Shown: piece by piece, positions 19,043 through 31,042 of the stretch | How the letters are laid out: each line of letters opens with the position of its first letter | Numbering within the stretch: position 1 is the first letter of the stretch | NCBI GenBank assembly: GCA_945901765.1 | Contig: CAMDLO010000004.1 | Location: 1 to 63,378 of the forward strand | Source of the DNA: Cyanobium sp. NIES-981 | Lineage (GTDB): Bacteria; Cyanobacteriota; Cyanobacteriia; PCC-6307; Cyanobiaceae | Length of the DNA: 63,378 nt | Direction of reading: 5' to 3' | Program-made: the position numbers and the translations under genes | Notes under the pieces: generated by a model | What the model was told of the DNA's origin: nothing | The model's database searches: none | The model's input: only the letters and a program-made list of their open reading frames with translations

Positions 19043-20161
19043 TTGCCACTGCTCCAAACCCTGCGGCGCCTGGGCTTGGGGCCTGGCGGTAGCCGACCCA
19101 CCCTGCAGGACTGGCCCGGTCTGATCGAGGCCTATCGCCGCTGGCTGCCGGTCACTGATCGCACTCCGGTGATCACCCTGCGCGAGGGAGGCACCCCACT
19201 CATCCCCGCCAGGGCCATCGCCGAACGCATCGGTCGTGGCGTGAAGGTGTTCCTCAAATACGACGGCCTCAACCCCACCGGGTCCTTCAAGGACCGGGGT
19301 ATGACGATGGCGATCTCCAAGGCTCGTGAAGCGGGTTCGGAGGCCGTGATCTGCGCCAGTACCGGCAACACATCCGCCGCCGCCGCCGCCTACGCCCGTC
19401 GCGGCGGCATGCGGGCCTTTGTGCTGATCCCCGATGGCTATGTCGCCCAGGGCAAGCTGGCCCAGGCGCTGCTCTACGGCGCCGAAGTGCTGGCGATCCA
19501 GGGCAACTTCGACCGGGCCCTGGCGATCGTGCAGGAAGTGGCGGAGCGCTACCCGGTCACCCTGGTGAACTCGATCAACCCATTCCGGCTGCAGGGCCAG
19601 AAGACAGCGGCCTTCGAAGTGGTCGACGCCCTGGGAGAGGCCCCGGACTGGCTTTGCATCCCAGTGGGTAATGCGGGCAACATCAGTGCCTACTGGATGG
19701 GCTTCAACGAATACCGCGATGCCGGCCACTGCCGCAGGCTGCCCCGGATGATGGGATTCCAGGCCTCAGGCTCAGCGCCGATGGTGCTGGGACACACCGT
19801 GGAGCAGCCTGACACGATCGCCACCGCGATCCGCATCGGCAACCCCGTGAACCGGGACCGGGCCCTGCGGGTGCGCGAGCAGAGCGGCGGCGCCTTCACA
19901 GCCGTGAGCGATGCCGAGATCCTCGAGGCCTACAAGCTCCTGGGTAGCCAGGAGGGGGTGTTCTGTGAACCGGCGAGCGCCGCTTCCGTTGCGGGCCTGC
20001 TGCAGCGACGTGACGAGGTGCCGACCGGGGCAACGGTGGTCTGCGTGCTCACCGGCAACGGTCTGAAGGACCCCACCACGGCGATCGAACACAACGAAGC
20101 GCGGTTCCACACCGGTCTGGAGGCAGACACCAACCGGGTTGCCCAGGTGATGGGCTTCTGA
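19043..20161 (+). CDS. thrC: Threonine synthase
   Basis: PLP enzyme converting O-phosphohomoserine to threonine and phosphate. Motifs: FLKYDGLNPTGSFKDRGMT, where Lys in SFKDRG binds PLP, ICASTGNTSAAAAAYA, and the phosphate-binding VGNAGNISAYW. Typical cyanobacterial ThrC proteins begin about 15-25 residues before WPGLIEAY, so the TTG at 19043 (372 residues) is preferred. The open frame extends to 18950 (TTG) with an ATG at 18968 that would overlap the DUF1400 gene by 50 bases. A good terminator follows at 20190. It is the last gene before the dnaN region. Confidence 0.94.
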   Translation: MPLLQTLRRLGLGPGGSRPTLQDWPGLIEAYRRWLPVTDRTPVITLREGGTPLIPARAIAERIGRGVKVFLKYDGLNPTGSFKDRGMTMAISKAREAGSEAVICASTGNTSAAAAAYARRGGMRAFVLIPDGYVAQGKLAQALLYGAEVLAIQGNFDRALAIVQEVAERYPVTLVNSINPFRLQGQKTAAFEVVDALGEAPDWLCIPVGNAGNISAYWMGFNEYRDAGHCRRLPRMMGFQASGSAPMVLGHTVEQPDTIATAIRIGNPVNRDRALRVREQSGGAFTAVSDAEILEAYKLLGSQEGVFCEPASAASVAGLLQRRDEVPTGATVVCVLTGNGLKDPTTAIEHNEARFHTGLEADTNRVAQVMGF

Positions 20162-20189
20162 GCGCCATCCAGGTCTCCTGACTGGTGAG

Positions 20190-20215
20190 CAAAGCCCCCG
20201 ATGCGGGGCTTTTTT
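20190..20215 (+). terminator. Rho-independent terminator after thrC
   Basis: AAAGCCCC, loop GATGC, then GGGGCTTTTTT: a GC-rich stem extended by A/T pairs and followed by a T-run, 28 bases past the thrC stop. This is the clearest intrinsic terminator in the window. It separates thrC transcription from the dnaN upstream region. Confidence 0.85.
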
Positions 20216-20216
20216 G

Positions 20217-20614
20217 TTGGCCGCCCGCCGGAACCAATGCACAAAGCGTCTGCGGAAAGGGGCTGGAAAAACTGGTTTCAATCTGGGACTGGCAGGCGCG
20301 GATCAGGGACACCACAGCGCCCTCGCTCTCCCCAGGGGTGGGAATCAGGGGAAAAGGACCCGGTTTTCCCAACAGCGCTCTGGAATTCCTCAGGCCTGTG
20401 CCGACGACATGCCAGGTGCTGAACATGCTCTGGCTTGGTTTGCCCAGTTTCCCCAGGCTCTACGACTACGGTTCATCTTGTTTTTCCTTGGATCCATTCC
20501 TTTGAACAGTCGTTCCCGAAAGGACCGGAGAACCGGCGTTGCGGAATGGCCGTTGCTGTGGAAGCGTGGGAGGCCCGTCGGTCCCGGATCCATCCAGGCT
20601 CCGCTGCACACCCC
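20217..20614. other. Origin-like region upstream of dnaN with DnaA-box-like words
   Basis: About 400 bases with no convincing gene. Words one or two changes from the box TTTTCCACA used by cyanobacterial DnaA (or E. coli TTATCCACA) occur at 20262-20270 (reverse), 20347-20355 (reverse), 20364-20372, 20447-20455 and 20557-20565 (reverse, TGTGGAAGC); each matches 7 of 9 bases. The core TTTTCC occurs four times on either strand, where well under one is expected at this GC. In Synechococcus elongatus and, as I recall, picocyanobacteria, the chromosomal origin lies beside dnaN. Candidate oriC by position and motif, unproven. It also holds the dnaN promoter. Confidence 0.5.
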
Positions 20615-21769
20615 ATGAAGCTGGTCTGCTCCCAATCGGAACTCAGTGCCAGCCTGCAGCTGGTGAGCCGTGCGGTGGCCGCACGCCCCACCCATCCGGT
20701 GCTGGCGAATGTGCTGCTCACCGCCGATGCCGGCACGGGGCGCCTCAGCCTCACCGGATTCGATCTCAGCCTCGGCATTCAGACCAGCATCCCCGCCCAG
20801 GTGGAAGCCAGTGGTGCGATCACCCTGCCAGCCAGGCTGCTCGGCGAGATTGTGGCTCGCCTCGCCGCCGATACCCCGATCACCCTCGATTGTCCGGAGG
20901 GGGCCGAACAGCTGCAACTCACCAGCCTCTCCGGCAGCTACGAAATGCGTGGCATGCCGGCCGATGACTTCCCGGAGCTCCCCCTGGTCCAGACCGGCCA
21001 ACCGATCCGCCTGGAGGCCGATTCGCTGGTCAAGGGCCTGCGCGCCACCCTGTTCGCCAGCAGCAGCGACGAAGCCAAGCAGCTGCTCACCGGCGTGCAT
21101 CTTCAGCTGGATGCCAACGGTCTGGAGTGCGCTGCCACCGATGGCCATCGCTTGGCGGTGCTGCGCCTCCGCGAAGGAAACGGTCCTGCTTCTGATCCTG
21201 GCGCCGAACCGGTGGACCCGTTTGCCGTCACGGTGCCCGCCCGCTCCCTGCGGGAGCTTGAGCGGCTTCTCTCCGGTCGTCAGTCCCAGGACCCGCTCAG
21301 CCTGTTCTGCGACCGGGGCCAGGTGGTGTTCCTGTGGGCTGACCAGGTGCTCACCAGCCGCAGCCTTGACGGTGCCTATCCCAACTACGGCCAGCTGATC
21401 CCCGACAGCTTCAGCCGCTGCATCACCCTTGAGCGCCGCGCTCTGGTGGCAGCGCTCGAGCGGGTGGCCGTGCTCGCCGATCAGCACAACAACGTCGTCA
21501 AGCTCAGCACCGAAGCCGATGGCGGCCAGGTGCTGCTCCAGGCAGACGCCCAGGACGTGGGCCGGGGTTCGGAGTCGCTCGCTGCAGAGATCCAGGGGGA
21601 TCCGATTCAGATCGCCTTCAATGTGCGCTACCTGCTGGATGGGCTGAAAGCGATGGCTGCAGATCAGGTGGCCCTGCATTGCAATGCCCCCACCACACCT
21701 GCCGTGCTGCGCCCCCTTGATGAGGCCGCCTTCACCTACCTGGTGATGCCGGTGCAGGTCCGCGCCTGA
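20615..21769 (+). CDS. dnaN: DNA polymerase III beta sliding clamp
   Basis: Ring-shaped processivity clamp of the replicative polymerase. 384 residues beginning MKLVCSQSELSASLQLVSRAV, with three repeated clamp domains. Recognisable pieces include RPTHPVLANVLL, ATDGHRLAVLR, FVAAALERVAVLADQ-like helix (VAALERVAVLADQHN) and the C-terminal YLVMPVQVR. The ATG at 20615 matches the conserved N-terminus; the frame is open upstream to 20435 but the extra sequence is not clamp-like. It starts the gene block conserved near picocyanobacterial origins. Confidence 0.97.
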   Translation: MKLVCSQSELSASLQLVSRAVAARPTHPVLANVLLTADAGTGRLSLTGFDLSLGIQTSIPAQVEASGAITLPARLLGEIVARLAADTPITLDCPEGAEQLQLTSLSGSYEMRGMPADDFPELPLVQTGQPIRLEADSLVKGLRATLFASSSDEAKQLLTGVHLQLDANGLECAATDGHRLAVLRLREGNGPASDPGAEPVDPFAVTVPARSLRELERLLSGRQSQDPLSLFCDRGQVVFLWADQVLTSRSLDGAYPNYGQLIPDSFSRCITLERRALVAALERVAVLADQHNNVVKLSTEADGGQVLLQADAQDVGRGSESLAAEIQGDPIQIAFNVRYLLDGLKAMAADQVALHCNAPTTPAVLRPLDEAAFTYLVMPVQVRA

Positions 21770-21774
21770 CCGCC

Positions 21775-22506
21775 TTGGCTCTCCCCGATCAGCTGCTTCT
21801 CAGCGATCTGCTGAAGCGCCGTGTGCGCTGTGATCAGGGCCTCGAGCATGGCATTGGCCTGCAGGTGTGGATGCATCCGCCCGTGCACCGGGTGCTCGGT
21901 TGGTCCAGCCGCCCATCGATGTTCGGAGACCGGCGTCAGGTCTGGCGCCTGGATCAGCTCAGGGCCCTGCTCGAGCTTGAAGCGCTGGTGAAGGGAGAGC
22001 CCGCTGAAACCGATTCGCTCACCCTGGAGCGGTTGCCCACCCTGATCGATGCGGCGTTGCTGGATCGTGAGCAGCACCCGATCGGGTCGGTGGTGGATGC
22101 GGCGTTCGAATCCGCCACTGGCCGGATTCGCCACTATCTGGTGAGCCGCAGCGATCCGCGCCTGCCGGGCAGCAGCCGCTGGCGCCTTGCCCCGGATCGC
22201 ATCGTCGACCAGCAACCCGGTCGGGTGCTCACCGCCCTTGCCGGCCTCGACGACCTGCCGCTGGCCCGCGCCAGCGTGCGGCAGGAGTTCCTGCGCCGCT
22301 CACGGCGCTGGCGTGATCAGGTGCAGCAGGCGGGCGGGCGGTTTGAAACCCGCCTGGAGGGCTGGCTGGAAGAGCCTCCCTGGGATACCCCCGCTCCGGG
22401 CCCTGCGGACGCCGGTGAACCCTGGGACGAGCAGGACTGGCTCCAAGCGCAGGAGCATCCGCCGGCCAGAGACCGGGGCGGTCGCGATCAGGATCCCTGG
22501 GTCTGA
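21775..22506 (+). CDS. PRC-barrel-like protein
   Basis: 243-residue protein starting with TTG five bases after dnaN, so translation is probably coupled. The middle (about residues 80-150), with LIDAALLDREQHPIGSVVDAAF and IRHYLVSRSDPRLPGSSRW, looks like a PRC-barrel, a small beta-barrel seen in RimM and photosynthetic reaction-centre H subunits. The C-terminus is acidic and Pro/Gly-rich. A homologue follows dnaN in picocyanobacterial genomes (from memory). The role is unknown; link to replication or translation is only by neighbourhood. Confidence 0.7.
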   Translation: MALPDQLLLSDLLKRRVRCDQGLEHGIGLQVWMHPPVHRVLGWSSRPSMFGDRRQVWRLDQLRALLELEALVKGEPAETDSLTLERLPTLIDAALLDREQHPIGSVVDAAFESATGRIRHYLVSRSDPRLPGSSRWRLAPDRIVDQQPGRVLTALAGLDDLPLARASVRQEFLRRSRRWRDQVQQAGGRFETRLEGWLEEPPWDTPAPGPADAGEPWDEQDWLQAQEHPPARDRGGRDQDPWV

Positions 22507-22544
22507 GCCGGTCAGCCACACTGGAGTGATCCGAACGTCCGGCC

Positions 22545-24959
22545 GTGGTTGCAGGCTCCCAGACCACCTGTCAAGACAGCGCCCCGGGCTACGACGTGGC
22601 CGCGGCCCTGCGCAAGGAAAACCTCAGCCAGGCCGACTACGACGAGATCTGCCGCCGCCTCGGCCGCGCCCCCAACCGGGCCGAACTGGGCATGTTCGGG
22701 GTGATGTGGTCGGAGCACTGCTGCTACCGCAATTCGCGGCCCCTGCTGCAGGGCTTCCCCACAAGCGGTCCGCGCATCCTGGTGGGGCCCGGCGAGAACG
22801 CCGGCGTGGTGGATCTGGGGGAGGGCCAGCGGCTGGCCTTCAAGATCGAAAGCCACAACCACCCCTCGGCGGTGGAGCCGTTCCAGGGGGCCGCCACCGG
22901 CGTGGGCGGCATCCTGCGCGACATTTTCACCATGGGCGCCCGGCCCATCGCCCTGCTCAATGCCCTGCGCTTCGGGCCTTTGGAGGATGAGCGCAACGTG
23001 GGCCTGATGGAAGGCGTGGTGGCCGGCATCGCCCACTATGGCAACTGCGTGGGTGTGCCCACCGTGGGCGGTGAGGTGGCCTTCGATCCCAGCTATTCCG
23101 GCAATCCGCTGGTGAACGCCATGGCCTTGGGGCTGATGGAAACGGAGGAGATCGTCTGCTCCGGTGCCGAGGGGGTGGGCTATCCGGTGGTCTACGTGGG
23201 CAGCACCACGGGCCGTGATGGCATGGGCGGTGCCAGTTTTGCGTCGGCGGAGCTCAGCGCCGCCTCCCTCGACGACCGGCCCGCCGTGCAGGTGGGTGAT
23301 CCGTTCCTGGAAAAAGGGCTGATCGAAGCTTGTCTGGAGGCCTTTCAGAGCGGCGATGTGGTGGCGGCGCAGGACATGGGCGCCGCCGGTCTCACCTGCA
23401 GCTGTTCGGAGATGGCGGCCAAGGGAGGGCTGGGCATCGAGCTGGATCTCGATCGCGTGCCCGCCCGCGAAGCCGGCATGACGGCCTACGAGTTCCTGCT
23501 CAGCGAGTCCCAGGAGCGGATGCTGTTTGTGGTGAAGCCCGGCCGCGAGGCGGCGCTGATGGCTCGTTTCAGCCGCTGGGGTCTGCAGGCGGCGGTGGTG
23601 GGCCGGGTGCTGGACGACAACGTGGTGCGGGTGCTCCAGCACGGCCAGGTGGCCGCCGAGGTGCCCGCCAGTGCCCTGGCCGACGACACACCGATCAACC
23701 ACCACGAGCTGCTGAGCGAGCCGCCGGCCGCCATCCAGGCCCACTGGCGCTGGAGCGAGGCTGAGCTGCCGGCGGCCACCCCGGCCGGCATCACCCCGGC
23801 AGCCGGCAGCCGTGCCGGTCAGCCCACCAGCTGGAACCAGGCCCTGCTGGAGCTGCTCGATGACCCCACGATCGCCTCCAAGCGCTGGGTGTACAGCCAG
23901 TACGACCACCAGGTGCAGGCCAACACCGTGGTGCTGCCCGGTGGGGCTGATGCGGCCGTGGTCCGTCTGCGGCCCCAGCAGGGCGAGGGTTCCCTTGAAC
24001 CTTCCCGTCGCGGTGTGGCGGCGGTGGTGGACTGCCCCAACCGCTGGGTGGCCCTCGATCCTGAACGGGGCGCCATGGCGGCGGTGGCCGAGGCGGCCCG
24101 CAACCTCAGCTGCGTGGGCGCCGAGCCGCTGGCGGTCACCGACAACCTCAACTTTCCCTCCCCCGATACCCCCACCGGCTACTGGCAGCTGGCCCTGGCC
24201 TGCCGGGGCCTGTCGGCGGCCTGCTCGGCCCTCGACACCCCGGTCACGGGCGGCAACGTGTCGCTCTACAACGAGACCCGCCAGCCCGATGGCTCCATGC
24301 AGCCGATCCACCCCACGCCGGTGGTGGGCATGGTGGGTTTGGTGCATGATCTCGATCACGTCTGCGCCATGGGCTGGCGCCAGGCCGGCGATGTCATCTG
24401 GCTGCTGGGGGTGCCATTGGAGGCGGGTGAGGCCCCAGCCGATCCACGCCTGGGCCTGGCCGGCAGCAGCTATCTGGAGCGGCTCCATGGGGCCGTCACG
24501 GGGCGCCCGCCGGACATCGACCTGGCGCTGGAGCGCGCGGTGCAGGGCTTCCTGCGCCAGGCGATCGCCGCCGGCCTGGTGGCGTCCGCCCACGACCTCA
24601 GTGATGGCGGTCTGGCCGTGGCGGCGGCCGAGTGCTGCATCGCTGCCGGTCTGGGGGCGGAGCTGGAGCTGCCGGTGGGCACCGCCCGCCTGGATCGCCT
24701 GCTGTTTGCCGAAGGTGGCGCCCGTGTTCTGGTGAGCGTGCCGGCGGCCCAGGCCGATGCCTGGCAACAGGCCCTGGCGCAGGCCAATGCCAGCGCCGCT
24801 GCCGGCAGCGCTGTGCCGGCCCAGCGGCTCGGTCAGGTGAGCAGCCTGGACAGCCTGCGCCTCCAGTCGGCCGACCAGGCCTTGCTGGAGCTGCCGGTGG
24901 CCCGGCTGGGAGAGTGGTTCGAACGGGCGATTCCCCGCCGGATGGCAGGCCCGCAGTGA
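22545..24959 (+). CDS. purL: Phosphoribosylformylglycinamidine synthase, large subunit
   Basis: Converts FGAR to FGAM with ATP; the 804-residue short form works with separate PurQ (glutaminase) and PurS. It starts with GTG at 22545. Motifs: [12 protein letters not shown], the ATP/FGAR-binding [36 protein letters not shown], and [19 protein letters not shown]. The second half-repeat has [19 protein letters not shown] and [12 protein letters not shown]. purF follows after seven bases, so both are one operon. purQ and purS are not in the window. Confidence 0.97.
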   Translation: MVAGSQTTCQDSAPGYDVAAALRKENLSQADYDEICRRLGRAPNRAELGMFGVMWSEHCCYRNSRPLLQGFPTSGPRILVGPGENAGVVDLGEGQRLAFKIESHNHPSAVEPFQGAATGVGGILRDIFTMGARPIALLNALRFGPLEDERNVGLMEGVVAGIAHYGNCVGVPTVGGEVAFDPSYSGNPLVNAMALGLMETEEIVCSGAEGVGYPVVYVGSTTGRDGMGGASFASAELSAASLDDRPAVQVGDPFLEKGLIEACLEAFQSGDVVAAQDMGAAGLTCSCSEMAAKGGLGIELDLDRVPAREAGMTAYEFLLSESQERMLFVVKPGREAALMARFSRWGLQAAVVGRVLDDNVVRVLQHGQVAAEVPASALADDTPINHHELLSEPPAAIQAHWRWSEAELPAATPAGITPAAGSRAGQPTSWNQALLELLDDPTIASKRWVYSQYDHQVQANTVVLPGGADAAVVRLRPQQGEGSLEPSRRGVAAVVDCPNRWVALDPERGAMAAVAEAARNLSCVGAEPLAVTDNLNFPSPDTPTGYWQLALACRGLSAACSALDTPVTGGNVSLYNETRQPDGSMQPIHPTPVVGMVGLVHDLDHVCAMGWRQAGDVIWLLGVPLEAGEAPADPRLGLAGSSYLERLHGAVTGRPPDIDLALERAVQGFLRQAIAAGLVASAHDLSDGGLAVAAAECCIAAGLGAELELPVGTARLDRLLFAEGGARVLVSVPAAQADAWQQALAQANASAAAGSAVPAQRLGQVSSLDSLRLQSADQALLELPVARLGEWFERAIPRRMAGPQ

Positions 24960-24966
24960 TGCACTG

Positions 24967-26527
<1,561 letters not shown>

Positions 26528-26538
<11 letters not shown>

Positions 26539-29029
26539 TCTGAGGCACCAGTGCGGTGACGGTCAGCCCCGCAGGCAGGCCGTCGCTGCCCGGGTGCACC
26601 GGCTGCCCGGCGGCGTCAGCCGCCTCCAGGGGCAGGTCCGCCGGGTTCAGTCGCAGGCTGCGCTGTTCTCCCAGCAACACGGCCACCAGGGGACTGTCGG
26701 CATGGCACAGGCTCACCAGCTGGTCGTCTCGCTGGCTGAACCGGAAACCGATCTGACCGAGGTCGCCCCGCTGGCAGCTGCGCAGGCCGTCGACCGCCAG
26801 CCGCTTCAGCAGCCCGCAGCGGCTGGCCAGAAGCACCGCTGAGCCGGGGCCTGCAACGGCTGCGGCTCCTGCCAGGCCTTCCCCCGGCAGCAGGCGCAGC
26901 AGCATGGCCCCCTGCGCGGTCCGACCCATCAGGGGCAGCTCCTGTTCGTTCACCGTCAACCGCAGCATCCGGCCGCTGCTGCTCGCCACCACCAGGGTGT
27001 CGCCATCGCGGCAGGGCACCACCTCCTGCAGCTGCACCCCCTCCTTCAGCTTCAGCACGCTGGTGGCTCGGCCGGACAGGTCCTGCAGATCTTCCAGGGC
27101 GAGTCGTTTGAACCGTCCGTCGCTGCTCAGCAGGCCAATGCCCAGGCTGCGGCCGTCGTCACCAGCCGGCAGGCACAGCAGCCGCAGCACTTTGGCTCCG
27201 ATCAGGCTGTCGGGCAGGAAGCGCTCCAGCGGGCCCGGCTGCTGGCCGGCAAACTCCCAGCGCAGCAGGGCGACCCGACCGTCGGTGGTGAAAGCAAGCA
27301 CCTGAGGTTGGTGCTGCACAGGCACAATCAGCTGGGCCGGCGCCGGATGGTCACCCAGATCGGCCGGGTCCTCCAGATGCAGCCGCCCCAGCACCTGGGG
27401 CGTGACGATCCTGACGGCACCATCGGTCTGGATCAGCAGACGGCCGTCGCTGGCAAGGGCCGCGAAGGCCTGTTGACGCTGCAGTTCCGCATTCGGTCGC
27501 TGGGCTGCGCTGCGCTGCGCCACCAGGGCATCGCCGCCCTCCACCAGGCGGGTGCGCCTCGGTGTGCCGTGGCGCTTCTTGAGCGCTCGTAATTCGCTCA
27601 CCATCGCCTCAAGCAGGGCTGGGCGGTCATCGAGCAGGTGGCGAAGCTGGGCCCGCTCCGCTGCCAGCTGCTCCGCCTCCTGGCGCAACCCGGCCTGCTC
27701 CAGTCCGGTCAGGCGTCGCAGCGGCATGGCCAGCACGGCATCAGCCTGCCGCTCGCTCAGATCCAGGTGCACCTGCAGGCTGGCCCGGGCACTGGCGGCG
27801 TCCCGCGCCTCCTGGATCATCGCGATCACCCGGGGCAGGTCGTTGAGGGCCCGGATCAATCCCTCCACCACCTCCAGGCGCTCCTCCGCCTTGCGGAGGG
27901 CGTGCCGGGTGCGACGGATCAGGGTCAGTTCCCGGTAATCGAGAAAGTGCTGCAACAGCTGGCGCAGGCTGAGCTGCAGCGGTTGACCATGCACCAGCGC
28001 CAGCAGGATCGCTCCGAAATTGCTCTGCAGGGCGGTGCGTCGCTGCAGTTCGGAGAGCACCTTCTCCGGATCGGCATCGCGGCGCAGTTCCACCACCACC
28101 CGCATGCCCTCGCGGTCGCTTTCATCGCGGATATCGGCGATGCCGCCGATCTTGCCGTCGTTCACCTGTTCGGCCAGCTTCTCGATCCAGCCCGCCTTGC
28201 TGAGCTGGTACGGAAGCTCGGTGACCACCACGGCACCGCGCCTGTGGCGGCCTTTACCGGGCTGCACTTCCTCGATATGGGCCACGCCCCGCATCGGGAT
28301 GCTGCCGCGGCCCGTGAGGTAGGTGTCGCGGATGCCGCTGCCGATCAGGACCTCGCCTCCGGTCGGGAAGTCGGGGCCTGGCACCAGCTCCAGAAGCCTG
28401 TCGTCGCTCAGGTCCGGCTTGCGGATCAGGCTGATCAGGGCATCAACGATCTCGCCCAGGTTGTGGGGTGGAATGCTGGTTGCCATTCCCACGGCGATCC
28501 CCGTGCAGCCGTTGAGCAGCAGGAAGGGAAGCTGGGCGGGCAGCACCGTGGGCTCCTGCTGCGAACCGTCGAAGTTCGCCGCGAAATCAACGGTGTCGTC
28601 GCCGATCTCATCGAGCAGGGCCTGGTTGGCAATCGGCGCCAGCCGGGTTTCGGTGTAGCGCATTGCCGCCGGCGGGTCGTCGTCGACGGAGCCGAAGTTG
28701 CCGTGGCCGTCCAGGAGGGGGTGACGGCTGGCAAAGGTCTGCACCAGGCGCACCAGGGCGTCATACACCGCCTGGTCGCCATGGGGGTGGTATTTGCCGA
28801 GGACGTCGCCTACCACACGGGCGCACTTGCGGTAGGGCCGATCCGGGGTCAGCCCCAGTTCGTGCATGGCGAACAGGATGCGGCGCTGCACGGGTTTGAG
28901 ACCATCCCGCACATCGGGCAGGGCTCGGCCCACGATCACGCTCATCGCGTATTCGAGGTACGAGCGCTGCATCTCCTGATGCAGGGCAATGGGCTGAACC
29001 CTGAGCTCTTCGGGACGCTCCTCGGCCAT
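26528..29029 (-). CDS. DNA gyrase / topoisomerase IV subunit A-like protein
   Basis: 833-residue type IIA topoisomerase A subunit: breaks and rejoins DNA, partner GyrB/ParE elsewhere. N-terminal catalytic part: [41 protein letters not shown] and [14 protein letters not shown], with the active Tyr in MRYTE. The C-terminal beta-pinwheel (about 500-830) is divergent: I cannot find the GyrA box (QRRGGKG), which is needed for gyrase-type wrapping, only a weak [10 protein letters not shown]. The usual Ser of the quinolone pocket (HGDSAVYD) is Gln. Cyanobacteria often carry two GyrA-like proteins; this looks like the second, ParC-like one. Convergent with purF. Confidence 0.88.
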
Positions 29030-29120
29030 CCGGTGCTGAGATTCCAGGGCGGAATGAGGGGCTCAGCCTACTGATGCAGGGCCAGGGCTCCCACAGGTCC
29101 TGCGTCCTGGACGCCGCGGT

Positions 29121-30014
29121 TCACTCGTCGTCGCCGCTCTCCGCCTCCGGGTTGGCATTGGCCTGCGCCCGTTCCACCGTCGTTCGCAGCTCCGGTTGAA
29201 GCAGCAACAGCCTGGTGGTGGCGCGCAGTTTCTGCCCCCACAGCTGCTCTTTCTGGTAGTCGTCCAGCACGTAGTTGGGTTCGGCGTCGAGGGCCCGCCT
29301 GGCCCTTTCGATCGCCTCCTGCCGGGCCTCCCCGCCCCGCTGGAACAGAGCTGCCGCCAGGGCCAGGTTCGGCTCCGCTCCATCGGCCTTGAGCGCCAGC
29401 ACCCGCCGCCAGCGCTCGATCGCCTGGTCGGCCTGCCCCTGCTCGTAGAGCACGAGAGCCTGGTTGTTGATCGCTTCCCAGAAGTCCTTGCGCAGGCTGG
29501 AGGCCCGCTCGAAAGCCTTCAGAGCCGCGCCGGGTTGCCCCAGCAGAATCTGGGCATTGCCCAGGTCGAAATAGGCGCTGGCATTGCGTGGGTCGCGCCG
29601 GAGGCCCTGATTCAGCAGGCCGATCGCCTCCTCGGCCCGGCCATCGCGCAGGGCCAGTGATCCCTCCGCGAACCAGATGCCGGCGTTGTCGGGATCCAGT
29701 TCCTTGGCCCGCGCCAGGGAAACGCCGGCGGCCTTGAGCTGGCGGCTGCGCAGCTGGGCTTCGGCAAGCAGCACCCAGCCCCGGGGATCACCCGGCAGCA
29801 GTTGCACGGTGAGGCTGGCCAGCCGGGCCGCATCCTCCGCCTGGCCGAGCTGGAGCAGTCGTGCTGCCGCCTGGGCGATGCCCAGGCCCGCCCCTTCCAG
29901 GGCCTGGCGCTGCGGCACGTAGACGTAGGGCACCAGAGCCCGCGCCGGAGGGATTGATGTCAGCAGCGACCCCAGGGCCAGCAGCGGAAGAACGCGCAGC
30001 CAGCGCGGTGCCAT
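29121..30014 (-). CDS. Secreted TPR-repeat protein
   Basis: 297 residues with an N-terminal signal peptide (LRVLPLLALGSLLTSIPPARA) followed by about five to six tetratricopeptide repeats from residue 45 to 230. Repeat marks include WVLLAEAQLRSRQLKAAGVSLARAKELDPDN, AYFDLGNAQILLGQPGAALKAFERA and NNQALVLYEQGQADQAIERW. TPRs mediate protein-protein contacts; the signal suggests a lumenal or periplasmic scaffold, perhaps for photosystem assembly (inference). It lies between the gyrA-like gene and queG, the same order as in picocyanobacteria from memory. Confidence 0.83.
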   Translation of the reverse strand: MAPRWLRVLPLLALGSLLTSIPPARALVPYVYVPQRQALEGAGLGIAQAAARLLQLGQAEDAARLASLTVQLLPGDPRGWVLLAEAQLRSRQLKAAGVSLARAKELDPDNAGIWFAEGSLALRDGRAEEAIGLLNQGLRRDPRNASAYFDLGNAQILLGQPGAALKAFERASSLRKDFWEAINNQALVLYEQGQADQAIERWRRVLALKADGAEPNLALAAALFQRGGEARQEAIERARRALDAEPNYVLDDYQKEQLWGQKLRATTRLLLLQPELRTTVERAQANANPEAESGDDE

Positions 30015-30038
30015 GAGGGTGAGGCGAACGCTTCCAGC

Positions 30039-31001
30039 CTAGGGATCCCGCCACGGCCCACCCTGGCCGATCGCCGCCTGGATGTTGCGGCGCCACATCC
30101 ACGGTTTGATGCGCCGCAGGGCCGAGGCCTGCAGCTTGGCGTTCCACTCCGCGTCGCTCCAGCCCAGGGCCTGCTCCGCCAGCAGCTCCAGCCACCAGGC
30201 CCGGGGCTGCACTGCCGGATCCTCGCTGCTGATCAGGGACCGGCCATTCCAGGGGCACACCTCCTGACAGATGTCGCAGCCGGCCACCCATCCCTGCAGC
30301 CGTTCGGCGATGGCTGCAGGCAGCTGCGGATCCCGGTTCTCGATCGTGTGGAAGGCGATGCAGCGCCGGCTGTCGACCACGAAGGGTTCCCGGATCGCTC
30401 CCGTGGGGCAGGCGGGCAGGCAGCGGCTGCAGCTGCCACACAGGGAGCGGGACGGCTGATCGGCGGGCAGCTCCAGGGTGGTGAGCAGGTGACCCAGCAG
30501 CAGCCAGGAGCCTCGTCTGGGGTTGATCAGATTGCCGTGCTTGCCGATCCAGCCCAGTCCGGCTTCCTCCGCCCACGCTTTGTCCAGCAGCGGAGCGCTG
30601 TCGACGCAGGCCCGCCAGCGCACTTCCGGCTCCCGGTCCGTCAACCAGCGCCCCAGCTGCCGCAGGCGCTGATCGATCACCCGGTGGTAGTCGCGACCCC
30701 AGCCATAGCGGGCCACCCGCAGGCTGCCGGGCGCCACCTGCCGCTCCACGTGGTAGTTGAGCCCAACGGCCAGCACGCTGCGCACCCCGGGCAGCAGCGC
30801 CTCGACGGCCCGCCGGCGCGGATCTGCCATCCACCCCATCCCGGCCTGATGCCCCGCCGCCAGCCACCGCTCCAGGGCGGCGTGACGCAGGGTCAGCCTC
30901 GGGCTGCCCGGAACCGCGGCCAGCCCCACCGGATCGAAGCCGATCCGTTCCGCTTCCCGTTTCAGCTCCACCGCCAGCGCCCTGGCCGCGCCGGTGATCA
31001 C
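30039..31001 (-). CDS. queG: Epoxyqueuosine reductase
   Basis: Iron-sulfur and cobalamin enzyme that makes the last queuosine step in tRNA wobble-base modification. Two [4Fe-4S] motifs are visible: CGSCSRCLPACP and CDICQEVCPWN. Conserved regions include GMGWMADPRRR, RVARYGWGRDYHRVI and GWIGKHGNLINPRRGSWLLLG. The GTG at 31001 (320 residues) is chosen because the longer ATG start at 31055 would overlap the divergent membrane-protein gene beginning at 31043. Confidence 0.92.
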   Translation of the reverse strand: MITGAARALAVELKREAERIGFDPVGLAAVPGSPRLTLRHAALERWLAAGHQAGMGWMADPRRRAVEALLPGVRSVLAVGLNYHVERQVAPGSLRVARYGWGRDYHRVIDQRLRQLGRWLTDREPEVRWRACVDSAPLLDKAWAEEAGLGWIGKHGNLINPRRGSWLLLGHLLTTLELPADQPSRSLCGSCSRCLPACPTGAIREPFVVDSRRCIAFHTIENRDPQLPAAIAERLQGWVAGCDICQEVCPWNGRSLISSEDPAVQPRAWWLELLAEQALGWSDAEWNAKLQASALRRIKPWMWRRNIQAAIGQGGPWRDP

Positions 31002-31042
31002 CCGTACAGTTGCAGCGATCTTCAGTCTGATCCCTCCTGCCC

